Part shown: in pieces, positions 1 to 6,429 of the stretch
Layout of the letters: each line of letters opens with the position of its first letter
How positions within the stretch are numbered: position 1 is the first letter of the stretch
Assembly (NCBI GenBank): GCA_946886875.1
Contig: CAMPJN010000093.1
Span: 1-11,577, forward strand
Direction of reading: 5' to 3'
DNA from: an uncultured Pseudomonas sp.
GTDB taxonomy: Bacteria; Pseudomonadota; Gammaproteobacteria; Pseudomonadales; Pseudomonadaceae
DNA: 11,577 nucleotides
Made by a program: the position numbers and the translations under genes
The notes under the pieces: model-generated
Told to the model about the DNA's origin: nothing
Database searches by the model: none
The model's input: only the letters and a program-made list of their open reading frames with translations

Positions 1-1852
1 CGAGAAAGAAACCCTGACCTCGCGCCTGATCGACCGTCCGATCCGTCCGCTGTTCCCAGAGGGTTTCCAGAACGAAGTGCAGGTTATCTGCACCGTGATC
101 TCCACCAGCAAGAAGACCGATCCGGACATCGCTGCGATGATCGGTACCTCGGCTGCCCTGGCGATCTCCGGCATCCCGTTCAACGGCCCTATCGGCGCCG
201 CGCGCGTAGCCTTCCACCCGGAAACCGGCTACCTGCTGAACCCGACTTACGAGCAGCTCAAGGCTTCCAGCCTGGACATGGTCGTGGCCGGTACCAAAGA
301 CGCCGTGCTGATGGTCGAATCCGAAGCCAAAGAGCTGACCGAAGACCAGATGCTGGGCGCCGTACTCTTCGCCCATGACGAATTCCAGGCCGTGATCCAG
401 GCCGTTACCGAGCTGGCCGCCGAAGCCGCCAAACCGACCTGGGACTGGCAGCCGAAAGCGGAAAACACCGCCCTGCTCAATGCCATCCGCAGCGAGTTCG
501 GCGAAGCCATTTCCCAGGCTTACACCATCATCATCAAGCAGGACCGCTACGCGCGTCTGGGCGAGCTGAAAGATCAGATCGTCGCCAAGTTCTCCGGCGA
601 AGAAGGTCAGCCGTCCGCTGGCGAAGTGAAGGAAGCGTTCGGCGAAATCGAATACCGCACCGTGCGCGAGAACATCGTTAACGGCAAGCCGCGTATCGAT
701 GGCCGCGACACCCGCACCGTACGCGGTCTGAACATCGAAGTCGGGGTGCTGGCCAAGACCCACGGTTCGGCGCTGTTCACCCGTGGCGAAACCCAGGCCC
801 TGGTGGTTGCTACCCTGGGTACCGCGCGTGACGCACAGTTGCTCGACACCCTCGAAGGCGAGAAGAAAGACCCCTTCATGCTGCACTACAACTTCCCGCC
901 GTACTCGGTCGGTGAGTGTGGTCGCATGGGCGCTACCGGTCGCCGCGAAATCGGTCACGGCCGTCTCGCTCGCCGCTCCGTAGCCGCCATGCTGCCGAGC
1001 GCTGACGAGTTCCCGTATACCATTCGCGTGGTATCGGAAATCACCGAATCGAACGGCTCCAGCTCCATGGCTTCGGTCTGCGGCGCTTCCCTGGCGCTGA
1101 TGGACGCTGGCGTACCGATGAAGGCACCGGTTGCCGGTATCGCCATGGGCCTGGTCAAGGAAGGCGAGAAGTTCGCCGTTTTGACCGACATCCTCGGCGA
1201 CGAAGATCACCTCGGCGACATGGACTTCAAAGTAGCCGGTACCGCCAAGGGTGTGACCGCGTTGCAGATGGACATCAAGATCCAGGGCATCACCGAAGAA
1301 ATCATGGAAATCGCTCTGGGCCAGGCCCTGGAAGCGCGCCTGAATATCCTTGGTCAGATGAACCAGGTGATTGCTCAGTCGCGTACCGAGCTGTCGGCCA
1401 ACGCACCGACCATGATCGCGATGAAGATCGACCAGGACAAGATTCGCGACGTGATCGGCAAGGGTGGCGCGACCATCCGTGCCATCTGCGAAGAGACCAA
1501 GGCTTCGATCGACATCGAAGACGACGGCTCCATCAAGATCTTCGGCGAAACCAAGGAAGCGGCCGAGGCCGCGCGTCAGCGCGTACTGGGCATCACCGCG
1601 GAAGCCGAGATCGGCAAGATCTACGTCGGCAAGGTCGAGCGCATCGTCGACTTCGGCGCCTTCGTCAACATCCTGCCGGGCAAGGACGGTCTGGTGCACA
1701 TCTCGATGCTCAGCGACCAGCGCGTCGAGAAGGTCACCGACATTCTGAAAGAAGGTCAGGAAGTCAAAGTTCTGGTACTGGACGTGGACAACCGCGGCCG
1801 TATCAAGCTGTCGATCAAAGACGTAGCAGCAGCAGAAGCTTCGGGCGCTTAA
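1..1852 (+). CDS. pnp: Polynucleotide phosphorylase (PNPase), 5' end missing
   Basis: PNPase is a phosphorolytic 3'-5' exoribonuclease that degrades mRNA, releasing nucleoside diphosphates, and is usually a trimer associated with the RNA degradosome. The open frame runs in from the window edge (first full codon at base 2) and reads [16 protein letters not shown] within its first 25 residues, so the GTG at 77 is an internal valine and not the start. About 616 of the roughly 700 residues normal for the family are present. Visible parts, in order, are the rest of the first RNase PH domain, the helical linker, and the second RNase PH domain with [25 protein letters not shown] and the acidic metal-binding stretch [14 protein letters not shown]. 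These are followed by a KH domain with its GKGG loop near 1457-1468 and a C-terminal S1 domain (about 1618-1835, IVDFGAFV and DGLVHISML). All key motifs in the visible part are intact. The gene ends 23 bp before a strong terminator. rpsO would be expected upstream, outside the window. Confidence 0.98.
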   Translation, partial: EKETLTSRLIDRPIRPLFPEGFQNEVQVICTVISTSKKTDPDIAAMIGTSAALAISGIPFNGPIGAARVAFHPETGYLLNPTYEQLKASSLDMVVAGTKDAVLMVESEAKELTEDQMLGAVLFAHDEFQAVIQAVTELAAEAAKPTWDWQPKAENTALLNAIRSEFGEAISQAYTIIIKQDRYARLGELKDQIVAKFSGEEGQPSAGEVKEAFGEIEYRTVRENIVNGKPRIDGRDTRTVRGLNIEVGVLAKTHGSALFTRGETQALVVATLGTARDAQLLDTLEGEKKDPFMLHYNFPPYSVGECGRMGATGRREIGHGRLARRSVAAMLPSADEFPYTIRVVSEITESNGSSSMASVCGASLALMDAGVPMKAPVAGIAMGLVKEGEKFAVLTDILGDEDHLGDMDFKVAGTAKGVTALQMDIKIQGITEEIMEIALGQALEARLNILGQMNQVIAQSRTELSANAPTMIAMKIDQDKIRDVIGKGGATIRAICEETKASIDIEDDGSIKIFGETKEAAEAARQRVLGITAEAEIGKIYVGKVERIVDFGAFVNILPGKDGLVHISMLSDQRVEKVTDILKEGQEVKVLVLDVDNRGRIKLSIKDVAAAEASGA

Positions 1853-1875
1853 TCGCCCCTGGTTTCACGCTTGAG

Positions 1876-1905
1876 AAGAGGGCCCCTTGCGGGCCCTCTT
1901 TTTTT
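1876..1905 (+). terminator. Intrinsic terminator of pnp
   Basis: A 10-bp perfect stem (1876-1885 with 1891-1900) whose core is GGGCCC, closed by a 5-nt loop, runs into a T tract at 1899-1905. It lies 23 bp after the pnp stop codon, which is the standard arrangement for Rho-independent termination. Confidence 0.93.
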
Positions 1906-1932
1906 GCGTGGACAATAGCCCCCCGTATCCAC

Positions 1933-1952
1933 TGGGCTGATGGTTCAGCCCA
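1933..1952. other. Perfect hairpin between the pnp terminator and the next gene
   Basis: TGGGCTGA and TCAGCCCA form an 8-bp perfect inverted repeat (1933-1940 with 1945-1952) around a 4-nt loop. It sits 23 bp before the ATG at 1976 and about 30 bp after the pnp terminator. There is no T tract on either side, so it is not a second terminator of the usual type. It could be an operator, an mRNA 5'-leader structure or chance. No function can be assigned from sequence alone. Confidence 0.4.
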
Positions 1953-1961
1953 TGCCCACCT

Positions 1962-1967
1962 GGAAGG
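1962..1967 (+). promoter_or_regulatory. Ribosome binding site that decides the start at 1976
   Basis: GGAAGG lies 8 nt before the ATG at 1976. The upstream in-frame ATG at 1940 lies inside the 1933-1952 hairpin and has no comparable purine-rich site in front of it, so 1976 is the preferred start. Confidence 0.6.
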
Positions 1968-1975
1968 CCACGCTT

Positions 1976-3391
1976 ATGGACAAGACGCTCTGTCGCTATC
2001 ACCCGGCGCAGCCTGCCACCTGGCAATGCATCCCCTGCGAACGCAGTTTCGGCGACTGCTGCATCCCGCTAAATGCCGATGCGCCGGACGAGACGCCGGG
2101 CTGCCCGTTATGCAATGGCCAGTTGCAGTTTCTCGGTGCGGCCAATACCGCCCAACCGTTCTGGGAACGTATTCCAAAATTCTTCTTCTATGCGCTGCAA
2201 AGCGGACCACTGGCGTTTGCCGCGTTGCTGGCGGTGGCCGGCCTGTTCATGCCGCGCTCGATCATTCTCTGGGGCGCCCTGTTCAGCGTGGCGACCAAGT
2301 ATTTCCATAGCGTGATCGAGGCCAGCAGCCAGGCGGACAGTCAGGCGCCGAGCCTGCTCAGCGCCTTCAGTGGCGAAGGCTTCAGCCTGTTTTTCAAGCA
2401 ATTGGCGGTGTTTCTGATCGCCTTCGGCGCCCTGTGGCTGGCTGCGGACTTCAACAGCGAGGCAATCTACTGGGCGGTAAATATCGGCATTCTGCTGGTG
2501 CTGCCGGCCAGCATCATTCGTCTCGCCCTGGATAAGGAGCTTGGCGCGGCTTTGAGTCCGGACCAGGTCGGCCAGGTGATAGGCGCCATGGGCTGGCGCT
2601 ATCTGATTCTTTGCGCCTTTCTGTTCATCCTTTGGCAGTCGCCGAGCTGGGTCACCTACATGCTCTCCAGCGGCTTGCCTCGGGTAGTGCTGATGCCGAT
2701 TGGGACCTTTCTGTTTGTCTATTTCGGCGTGGTGATGTGCGCCATGATGGGCTACGCGGTATTTCAGTATCAGGGTGCCCTGGGCTATGTAATCGCCGAC
2801 GAAGAGGGTCAGGCGGCTTATCCGGCGGCAGAGTTCCAGCGCCGCCGTGCTTTGGCGCAAGCCGAGATCCGCCTCAAGGAAGGACAGAGCGGCCAGGCCC
2901 TGGAAACCCTGGGTGCGGCGCTGCAGAACAATGCCGACGATCTCAAGCTGAACGAGCGTTATCACCAACTGCTGTTCGGTCTACAGGATCGCGAACGCTG
3001 CCTGCGCCACCTTGCCCATTACCTGCCGTTAGTCGCGAGCTTGAACCCGCCACTGGCCGCCACGGCGCTGCTCAACGCTCGGCAACTGAAGGCCGATTAC
3101 CTGCCGGACAATGCCCTGGTCTGCGAGCGCGTCGCCGAGGCGTTGCTGCAGCGCCACAAAACCCGCGAGGCCTTGAGCCTGCTGCGTAATTTGCATCAAC
3201 GCTTCCCGGATTACCCGGATATCCCTCGCGCCTACCTGCTCGCCGCCCGTGGTTTTGCCGAGGGGCTGGGCCAGGTCGAGCCGGCGCAGAAGCTACTGAC
3301 CTATATCCGTGCGCGTTATCCGCAATCGCCGCTGCTTGCCGAGGTCGCCATTTTGCAGGCCACCCTGAGTAAATTGGTCAGTCAGGCTTAG
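1976..3391 (+). CDS. B-box-like zinc finger, multi-pass membrane protein with TPR-like tail
   Basis: The protein has 471 residues from the ATG at 1976; an ATG at 1940 would add 12 residues of poor quality. Its N-terminus has regularly spaced metal ligands, C6-x2-H9, C18-x2-C21, C28/C29 and C43-x2-C46, which suggest two zinc sites of a B-box or short zinc-ribbon kind. About six hydrophobic segments follow (roughly 76-92, 95-113, 140-157, 163-183, 207-221, 237-262). The last 180 residues are helical and rich in alanine and leucine (for example GQALETLGAALQNNADDLKLN and TREALSLLRNLHQRFPDYPD), resembling degenerate tetratricopeptide repeats. There is no cleavable signal peptide, so the zinc region is probably cytoplasmic. 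An inner-membrane adaptor or scaffold role is an inference. The gene lies between the pnp terminator and the sigma-54 promoter region, so it is probably its own transcript. I recognise the architecture but not a named function. Confidence 0.85.
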   Translation: MDKTLCRYHPAQPATWQCIPCERSFGDCCIPLNADAPDETPGCPLCNGQLQFLGAANTAQPFWERIPKFFFYALQSGPLAFAALLAVAGLFMPRSIILWGALFSVATKYFHSVIEASSQADSQAPSLLSAFSGEGFSLFFKQLAVFLIAFGALWLAADFNSEAIYWAVNIGILLVLPASIIRLALDKELGAALSPDQVGQVIGAMGWRYLILCAFLFILWQSPSWVTYMLSSGLPRVVLMPIGTFLFVYFGVVMCAMMGYAVFQYQGALGYVIADEEGQAAYPAAEFQRRRALAQAEIRLKEGQSGQALETLGAALQNNADDLKLNERYHQLLFGLQDRERCLRHLAHYLPLVASLNPPLAATALLNARQLKADYLPDNALVCERVAEALLQRHKTREALSLLRNLHQRFPDYPDIPRAYLLAARGFAEGLGQVEPAQKLLTYIRARYPQSPLLAEVAILQATLSKLVSQA

Positions 3392-3402
3392 CGCTGTCAG
3401 GG

Positions 3403-3450
3403 TCGTGCAATTTGCCAGGAGCATTTCTTCCGAACATGCAGATTGCACGA
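3403..3450. promoter_or_regulatory. Long inverted repeat, candidate activator (enhancer) site
   Basis: TCGTGCAATTTGC (3403-3415) and GCAGATTGCACGA (3438-3450) are inverted copies matching at 12 of 13 positions; the outer 9 bp are perfect. The 22-bp centre lies about 100 bp upstream of the sigma-54 -24/-12 element at 3514, the usual distance for a bacterial enhancer-binding protein site. As RNA it could also fold as a 3' hairpin of the preceding gene, whose stop codon is 11 bp away. No T tract follows, so a terminator role is less likely. Confidence 0.5.
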
Positions 3451-3473
3451 AAAACGCTGTTGCGGTTATTTTG

Positions 3474-3486
3474 TAAGTGATTGATT
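3474..3486 (-). promoter_or_regulatory. Candidate IHF binding site
   Basis: On the minus strand this 13-mer reads AATCAATCACTTA, a full match to the classic IHF core WATCAANNNNTTR. It lies between the upstream inverted repeat (3403-3450) and the sigma-54 element (3514-3529), where IHF commonly bends DNA to bring an activator to RNA polymerase. The same bases also lie within a small palindrome, TGTAA-N9-TTACA (3472-3490), so a different regulator could bind instead. Confidence 0.5.
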
Positions 3487-3513
3487 TACATGTGTTTAAT
3501 TGGATAGTTTGAG

Positions 3514-3529
3514 TTGGCACAGGGCTTGC
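3514..3529 (+). promoter_or_regulatory. Sigma-54 (RpoN) -24/-12 promoter
   Basis: TTGGCAC, five bases, then TTGC: the GG and GC dinucleotides are separated by exactly 10 bases, matching the TGGCAC-N5-TTGC consensus. Transcription would start near 3541, giving a leader of about 58 nt before the ATG at 3599. Promoters of this class need an ATP-driven activator bound upstream. A candidate site for one (3403-3450) and a candidate IHF site (3474-3486) are both present. Confidence 0.75.
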
Positions 3530-3598
3530 GACTGTCCCTGGCGAGACTGCAGCTTGGATTAGCCGCAGATTGTCTAGGATGTACAGGAGTTGATAACC

Positions 3599-3967
3599 AT
3601 GAAAAAGCCAATCAGTCATTTCATTCTTGTCGCAACGACCGCGACCGCCCTCGGCTTGTCGTTCGCAGGGAGCGCTTTCGCAGAGAGCAGCCAAGCTGTG
3701 CAGCCGCTCATGTTGGCAACCAATGACACCATGGACAAGGCCGGTGAAGCCGTATCGGATACCTGGATCACCAGCAAAGTGAAGTCGACTTTCCTCGCCG
3801 ACGACAGCCTTAGCGGCATGGATATAAAGGTCGAGACCAATAAGGGTGTGGTATCCCTCTCCGGAGTGGTGGACAGCGAAGCCGAGCGCGATCTGGCAGT
3901 TTCCAAGGCCCGGGAAATCAAAGGTGTTACCGCAGTGTCCGCGGACGGTCTGAAAACTGCTGATTAA
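3599..3967 (+). CDS. Periplasmic BON-domain protein (OsmY-like)
   Basis: The 122-residue protein has a clear Sec signal peptide: MKKPISHF, a hydrophobic core, and probable cleavage after AGSAFA at residue 28. One BON domain follows (about 55-120), with ITSKVKSTFLADD, VSLSGVV and the closing helix-strand EIKGVTAVSADGL. BON domains occur in OsmY and related envelope-stress proteins and are thought to bind membranes or phospholipid surfaces. OsmY has two such domains and this protein has one. AGGAG at 3585-3589 lies 9 nt before the ATG, so this start is preferred over the TTG at 3590. The gene is preceded by a sigma-54-type promoter and followed after 69 bp by the csbD-like gene, with no terminator between them, so the two are probably co-transcribed. 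I recall the same pnp-BON-csbD order in other Pseudomonas genomes. Confidence 0.9.
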   Translation: MKKPISHFILVATTATALGLSFAGSAFAESSQAVQPLMLATNDTMDKAGEAVSDTWITSKVKSTFLADDSLSGMDIKVETNKGVVSLSGVVDSEAERDLAVSKAREIKGVTAVSADGLKTAD

Positions 3968-4036
3968 GCGCTATTTGGCTCGCCAGCCCTTAGCGGTTCG
4001 AGCGGGTCTGGTGCCACTCAACAAGGAGGACTGCAT

Positions 4037-4234
4037 ATGAATTCCGACATACTCAAAGGTAAATGGAAACAGATCAGCGGCCGGGTCAAGGAGCGTTGGG
4101 GCAACCTGACCGACGACGACCTGGATGTAGCCGAAGGCCACAGCGAGTATCTGGTCGGCAAGCTGCAGGAGCGTTACGGCTGGAGTAAGGAAAAAGCTCA
4201 GGAAGAAGTACGCGAGTTCAGCAGCAAGTTGTAA
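4037..4234 (+). CDS. CsbD family stress protein (YjbJ-like)
   Basis: This small hydrophilic 65-residue protein matches the CsbD/YjbJ family closely: the N-terminal [19 protein letters not shown], then [11 protein letters not shown], then the C-terminal [20 protein letters not shown] helix. Family members are abundant cytoplasmic proteins induced by general or osmotic stress, and their biochemical role is not settled. A near-ideal Shine-Dalgarno sequence, AAGGAGGA (4023-4030), lies 6 nt before the ATG, which suggests strong translation. The gene is second in a two-gene unit with the BON gene and ends 16 bp before a strong bidirectional terminator. The length is normal for the family. Confidence 0.93.
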   Translation: MNSDILKGKWKQISGRVKERWGNLTDDDLDVAEGHSEYLVGKLQERYGWSKEKAQEEVREFSSKL

Positions 4235-4250
4235 CGCGCGTCCTGATAGG

Positions 4251-4283
4251 AAAAGCCCCGCAGATGCCGTCTGCGGGGCTTTT
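4251..4283. terminator. Bidirectional terminator between convergent units
   Basis: A 14-bp perfect stem (4251-4264 with 4270-4283), core GCCCCGCAGA/TCTGCGGGGC, with a 5-nt loop. On the plus strand it runs into a T tract (4280-4285) after the csbD-like gene. On the minus strand it lies just after the rhomboid stop codon (4289) and ends in four Ts. It should stop both convergent transcripts. Confidence 0.93.
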
Positions 4284-4288
4284 TTGGT

Positions 4289-5743
4289 TCAGCGCCGCAG
4301 GTGTTGCCGGTACAGGCTCAGTTGCTCGGTCTGTTCGGCTTGCGGGTAGGTGCTGCCGAGGAACTGGGCCAGTTCGGCGATGGCGGGGAAGTCTTCCTGT
4401 TTGCCCAGCAGCTTGGCCAGTTGCAGGGTCAGCGCTGGTAGATTGGCGGGGCGTTGGCCGATGTTACTCAGCCGCCGCCAGGCGCTCAGGGCCAGGGGCG
4501 CTTGGCCGGCGCGGAGCAGACGCTGCAACAGGTGCAATTGCACCGCCGGATGCTGCAGCACACGGTGCTGGGCATTGCCGCTGTCCTGCGCCAGGCGCTG
4601 CAGCAATGGCAGATTGGCGGCTTGCTCCGGCAGCTTGAACAGCTGCTGCAGCACGGCGCTGAGCAGGTTCTTGTCCTGCCGGTTGAGCGCCAGGGGATAG
4701 AGCCGTTCCAGCAACGCCAGGCGGCCCGGATAGCGTCCGAGCATATCCTGGCCACGAGCGGCGGCTTGCTCGAGGGAGAAGGCACCGATCAATTGATCCA
4801 GTCCCGTGAGCTCGCGTTTGAACGGCGCGTCCGGGTCCTCCTTGTGCAAGTAGGCTTCGTCGACCTTCAGCTTGCCGCCCTGACGCGGTAGCCAGACGCA
4901 GATGAACCCGGCGAGCAAACCACCGAGGTGTGCGTAGTAGTTGACGTTGTTGTCAGCCAGCAGCAAACCATAGAGTTCCTTGCCCACCCACACCGGCAGA
5001 ATCCACAAGGCAGGCGCGCGGAAATAGCCAAATAACGGACCCAGCCAGTAGAAGAAGTTGATCCGGCGCAGGCCGTAGATGCCCAGGTACATGCCCATCA
5101 AACCGGAAATCGCGCCCGAGGCGCCAACCCCGGTGACCCATACCGGGTCCATGATCCACCACAGGGTGTGCGAAGCGACGCCGCTGAGCAGATACAAGCC
5201 CAGGTACATCCAGCGCCCCAGGGCGATCTCCAGGGCGAAGCCGAAGATGAATAAAAACAGCATATTGCCGGCCAGGTGGCCGAAGTCGCCATGCAGGAAC
5301 ATGGCGCCGAACAAGCCCTCGACAGTGAATTTGGCCGGGATAAAGCCGAAACGCATGCTGCTGATCTGATCCCGCGCCGCTTCGGCCTGCTGGCGGGCTT
5401 TCTGCCACTCCGGGTCGGCCAGGTAGAGCGGGTTGTGGTGCAGGGTGTTCTCGAACTCGAGGTCGTAGAGCACCAGCCGGGCCAGATCGCTGCGGCGCAT
5501 GGAGTCGACGTATTTCTGCTCGTCGGCGTCCAGTTCGCGCCGCTCGGCGAACGCCGGAACGAACAACGCGCGCTCGCGATTGAGCAGCCCGCCGTCCAGA
5601 TACAGCTTTACCGCTTGGGCTTCGCGCGCCTGATCGCCGCCCTGGTAGGCGAAGTAGATCAGCACATTGAGCAGGATCAGCAGCAGGGTGATGACGGGTG
5701 GCTTTTTCCAATCCAGCGGGTGTTCTGCGGGGATGATCAACAT
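4289..5743 (-). CDS. Rhomboid family intramembrane serine protease with helical C-terminal extension
   Basis: Rhomboids cut substrate proteins within or next to their transmembrane segments, using a serine-histidine dyad inside the inner membrane. Counting from the ATG at 5743 (484 residues), TM1 is at about 16-32. A charged helical insertion of roughly 100 residues (35-135) follows, then the family signature HGDFGHLAGN (151-160). The catalytic motif GASGAISG has its serine near 209, and the catalytic histidine is near 272 in YAHLGGLLAGF. Both catalytic residues are present, so the protein should be active. After the membrane core the last 190 residues are a soluble alpha-helical region, possibly TPR-like. 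A TTG at 5749 is possible, but it would sit only 4 nt from the AAGGA site, whereas the ATG has about 10 nt. The gene lies 58 bp after the second DUF2845 gene on the same strand, may be the last gene of that transcript, and ends at the shared terminator. Confidence 0.92.
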   Translation of the reverse strand: MLIIPAEHPLDWKKPPVITLLLILLNVLIYFAYQGGDQAREAQAVKLYLDGGLLNRERALFVPAFAERRELDADEQKYVDSMRRSDLARLVLYDLEFENTLHHNPLYLADPEWQKARQQAEAARDQISSMRFGFIPAKFTVEGLFGAMFLHGDFGHLAGNMLFLFIFGFALEIALGRWMYLGLYLLSGVASHTLWWIMDPVWVTGVGASGAISGLMGMYLGIYGLRRINFFYWLGPLFGYFRAPALWILPVWVGKELYGLLLADNNVNYYAHLGGLLAGFICVWLPRQGGKLKVDEAYLHKEDPDAPFKRELTGLDQLIGAFSLEQAAARGQDMLGRYPGRLALLERLYPLALNRQDKNLLSAVLQQLFKLPEQAANLPLLQRLAQDSGNAQHRVLQHPAVQLHLLQRLLRAGQAPLALSAWRRLSNIGQRPANLPALTLQLAKLLGKQEDFPAIAELAQFLGSTYPQAEQTEQLSLYRQHLRR

Positions 5744-5801
5744 CGACAACCGTTCCTTGGTGACAGGTCGTCGGCGAGGCTAGCAGTTGGCCACTGTTTT
5801 G

Positions 5802-6101
5802 TCAGTTACCGCGTTTGCTTTCTATCCCGACCAGGCGGTTGGCCTCGAAACGCAGGAAGTGGTACATGCCGTTACGCGGGCCGTAGGACCATTCTTCGAT
5901 GGCCACTTCCTGACGGAAGCCGTAGGCGTCGATCACCTCGCGGTAACCAAGGAAGTCGCGGCTCAGCGGCTCGCCGCATTTGCTGACGACAACGCTGCCG
6001 GAGTCTTCGAGGCTGATCAGCGCACTGCCGCAGCGCAGGGTGGAGGAGGCCATTGCACTGGCGGGCAGGAGTATCAGCAGGGCGATCAGCAGGTTCTTCA
6101 T
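5802..6101 (-). CDS. DUF2845 secreted protein, paralogue B
   Basis: The 99-residue protein has a signal peptide (MKNLLIALLILLPASAMA) and probable export to the periplasm. The mature part carries the DUF2845 pattern: TLRCGS-LISL, KCGEP, RD-LGY, IEEWSYGP-NGM, RFEANRL. Two cysteines (24 and 42) are in the positions shared with the neighbouring paralogue and could form a disulfide. The mature domain is small and probably beta-rich. No enzymatic residues are recognisable and the function is unknown. The Shine-Dalgarno is weak (GGAT about 8 nt before the ATG). The start is 16 bp after the stop of paralogue A, so translation may depend on coupling. Confidence 0.85.
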   Translation of the reverse strand: MKNLLIALLILLPASAMASSTLRCGSALISLEDSGSVVVSKCGEPLSRDFLGYREVIDAYGFRQEVAIEEWSYGPRNGMYHFLRFEANRLVGIESKRGN

Positions 6102-6117
6102 GGGCTATCCGTGGCGG

Positions 6118-6417
6118 TTAATAACTACGTTGGCGTTCGATCTGGCGCAAGCGGTTACCCTCGAACGTGAGGATGCTGAGCATGCCATTGTCCGGGCCAT
6201 AAACCCATTCCTCGATGCTGTACTCGCGGCGGTCGTTAGGGCCGAGGCTATAGCCGATCAGGTCGCGTGCGGCCGGCTCGCCACATTTTTGCAGCACTTC
6301 GAAACTGCGCGCGCCGAGGCTGATCAGTTGGCTGCCGCAACGCAGGGTATCGGCCTGGGCAGCGCCGGCTGTGCTGAGAAATATCAGGCCCAAACAAAGG
6401 GCATGGATACGGGTCAT
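6118..6417 (-). CDS. DUF2845 secreted protein, paralogue A
   Basis: The 99-residue protein starts at the ATG at 6417. The frame stays open upstream to 6654, but that part overlaps the DUF748 gene and is spurious: the ATG is followed by a good signal peptide (MTRIHALCLGLIFLSTAGAAQA) and preceded by AAGGTG at 6 nt. The mature part reads DTLRCGSQLISLG, LQKCGEP, RDLIGY, IEEWVYGPDNGM, FEGNRL, with conserved cysteines at 27 and 45. It is the same length as paralogue B and aligns with it almost without gaps, so the pair is a tandem duplication. It begins 10 bp after the DUF748 stop codon, which places both DUF2845 genes in that operon. The function of the family is unknown. Confidence 0.88.
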   Translation of the reverse strand: MTRIHALCLGLIFLSTAGAAQADTLRCGSQLISLGARSFEVLQKCGEPAARDLIGYSLGPNDRREYSIEEWVYGPDNGMLSILTFEGNRLRQIERQRSY

Positions 6418-6423
6418 GGGCGT

Positions 6424-6429
6424 CACCTT
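6424..6429 (-). promoter_or_regulatory. Ribosome binding site overlapping the DUF748 stop codon
   Basis: AAGGTG on the minus strand overlaps the TAA stop of the DUF748 gene (6428-6430) and lies 6 nt before the ATG at 6417. This fixes the start of DUF2845 paralogue A and suggests translational coupling. Confidence 0.7.

Noticed and set aside
2108..2968. A 286-codon open frame on the minus strand, opposite the zinc-finger membrane gene
   Set aside because: Low-complexity, charged translation without recognisable motifs; the plus-strand frame has membrane segments, ordered cysteines and a good ribosome site.
3552..3580. A sigma-70-like TTGGAT / TAGGAT pair before the BON gene
   Set aside because: The spacing is only 15 bp and the start point would fall on the Shine-Dalgarno sequence; the sigma-54 element is a far better match.
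4264..4891. Plus-strand open frames starting inside the terminator, opposite the rhomboid C-terminus
   Set aside because: They begin within the terminator stem or inside the rhomboid gene, are arginine/alanine/glutamine-rich and lack ribosome sites.
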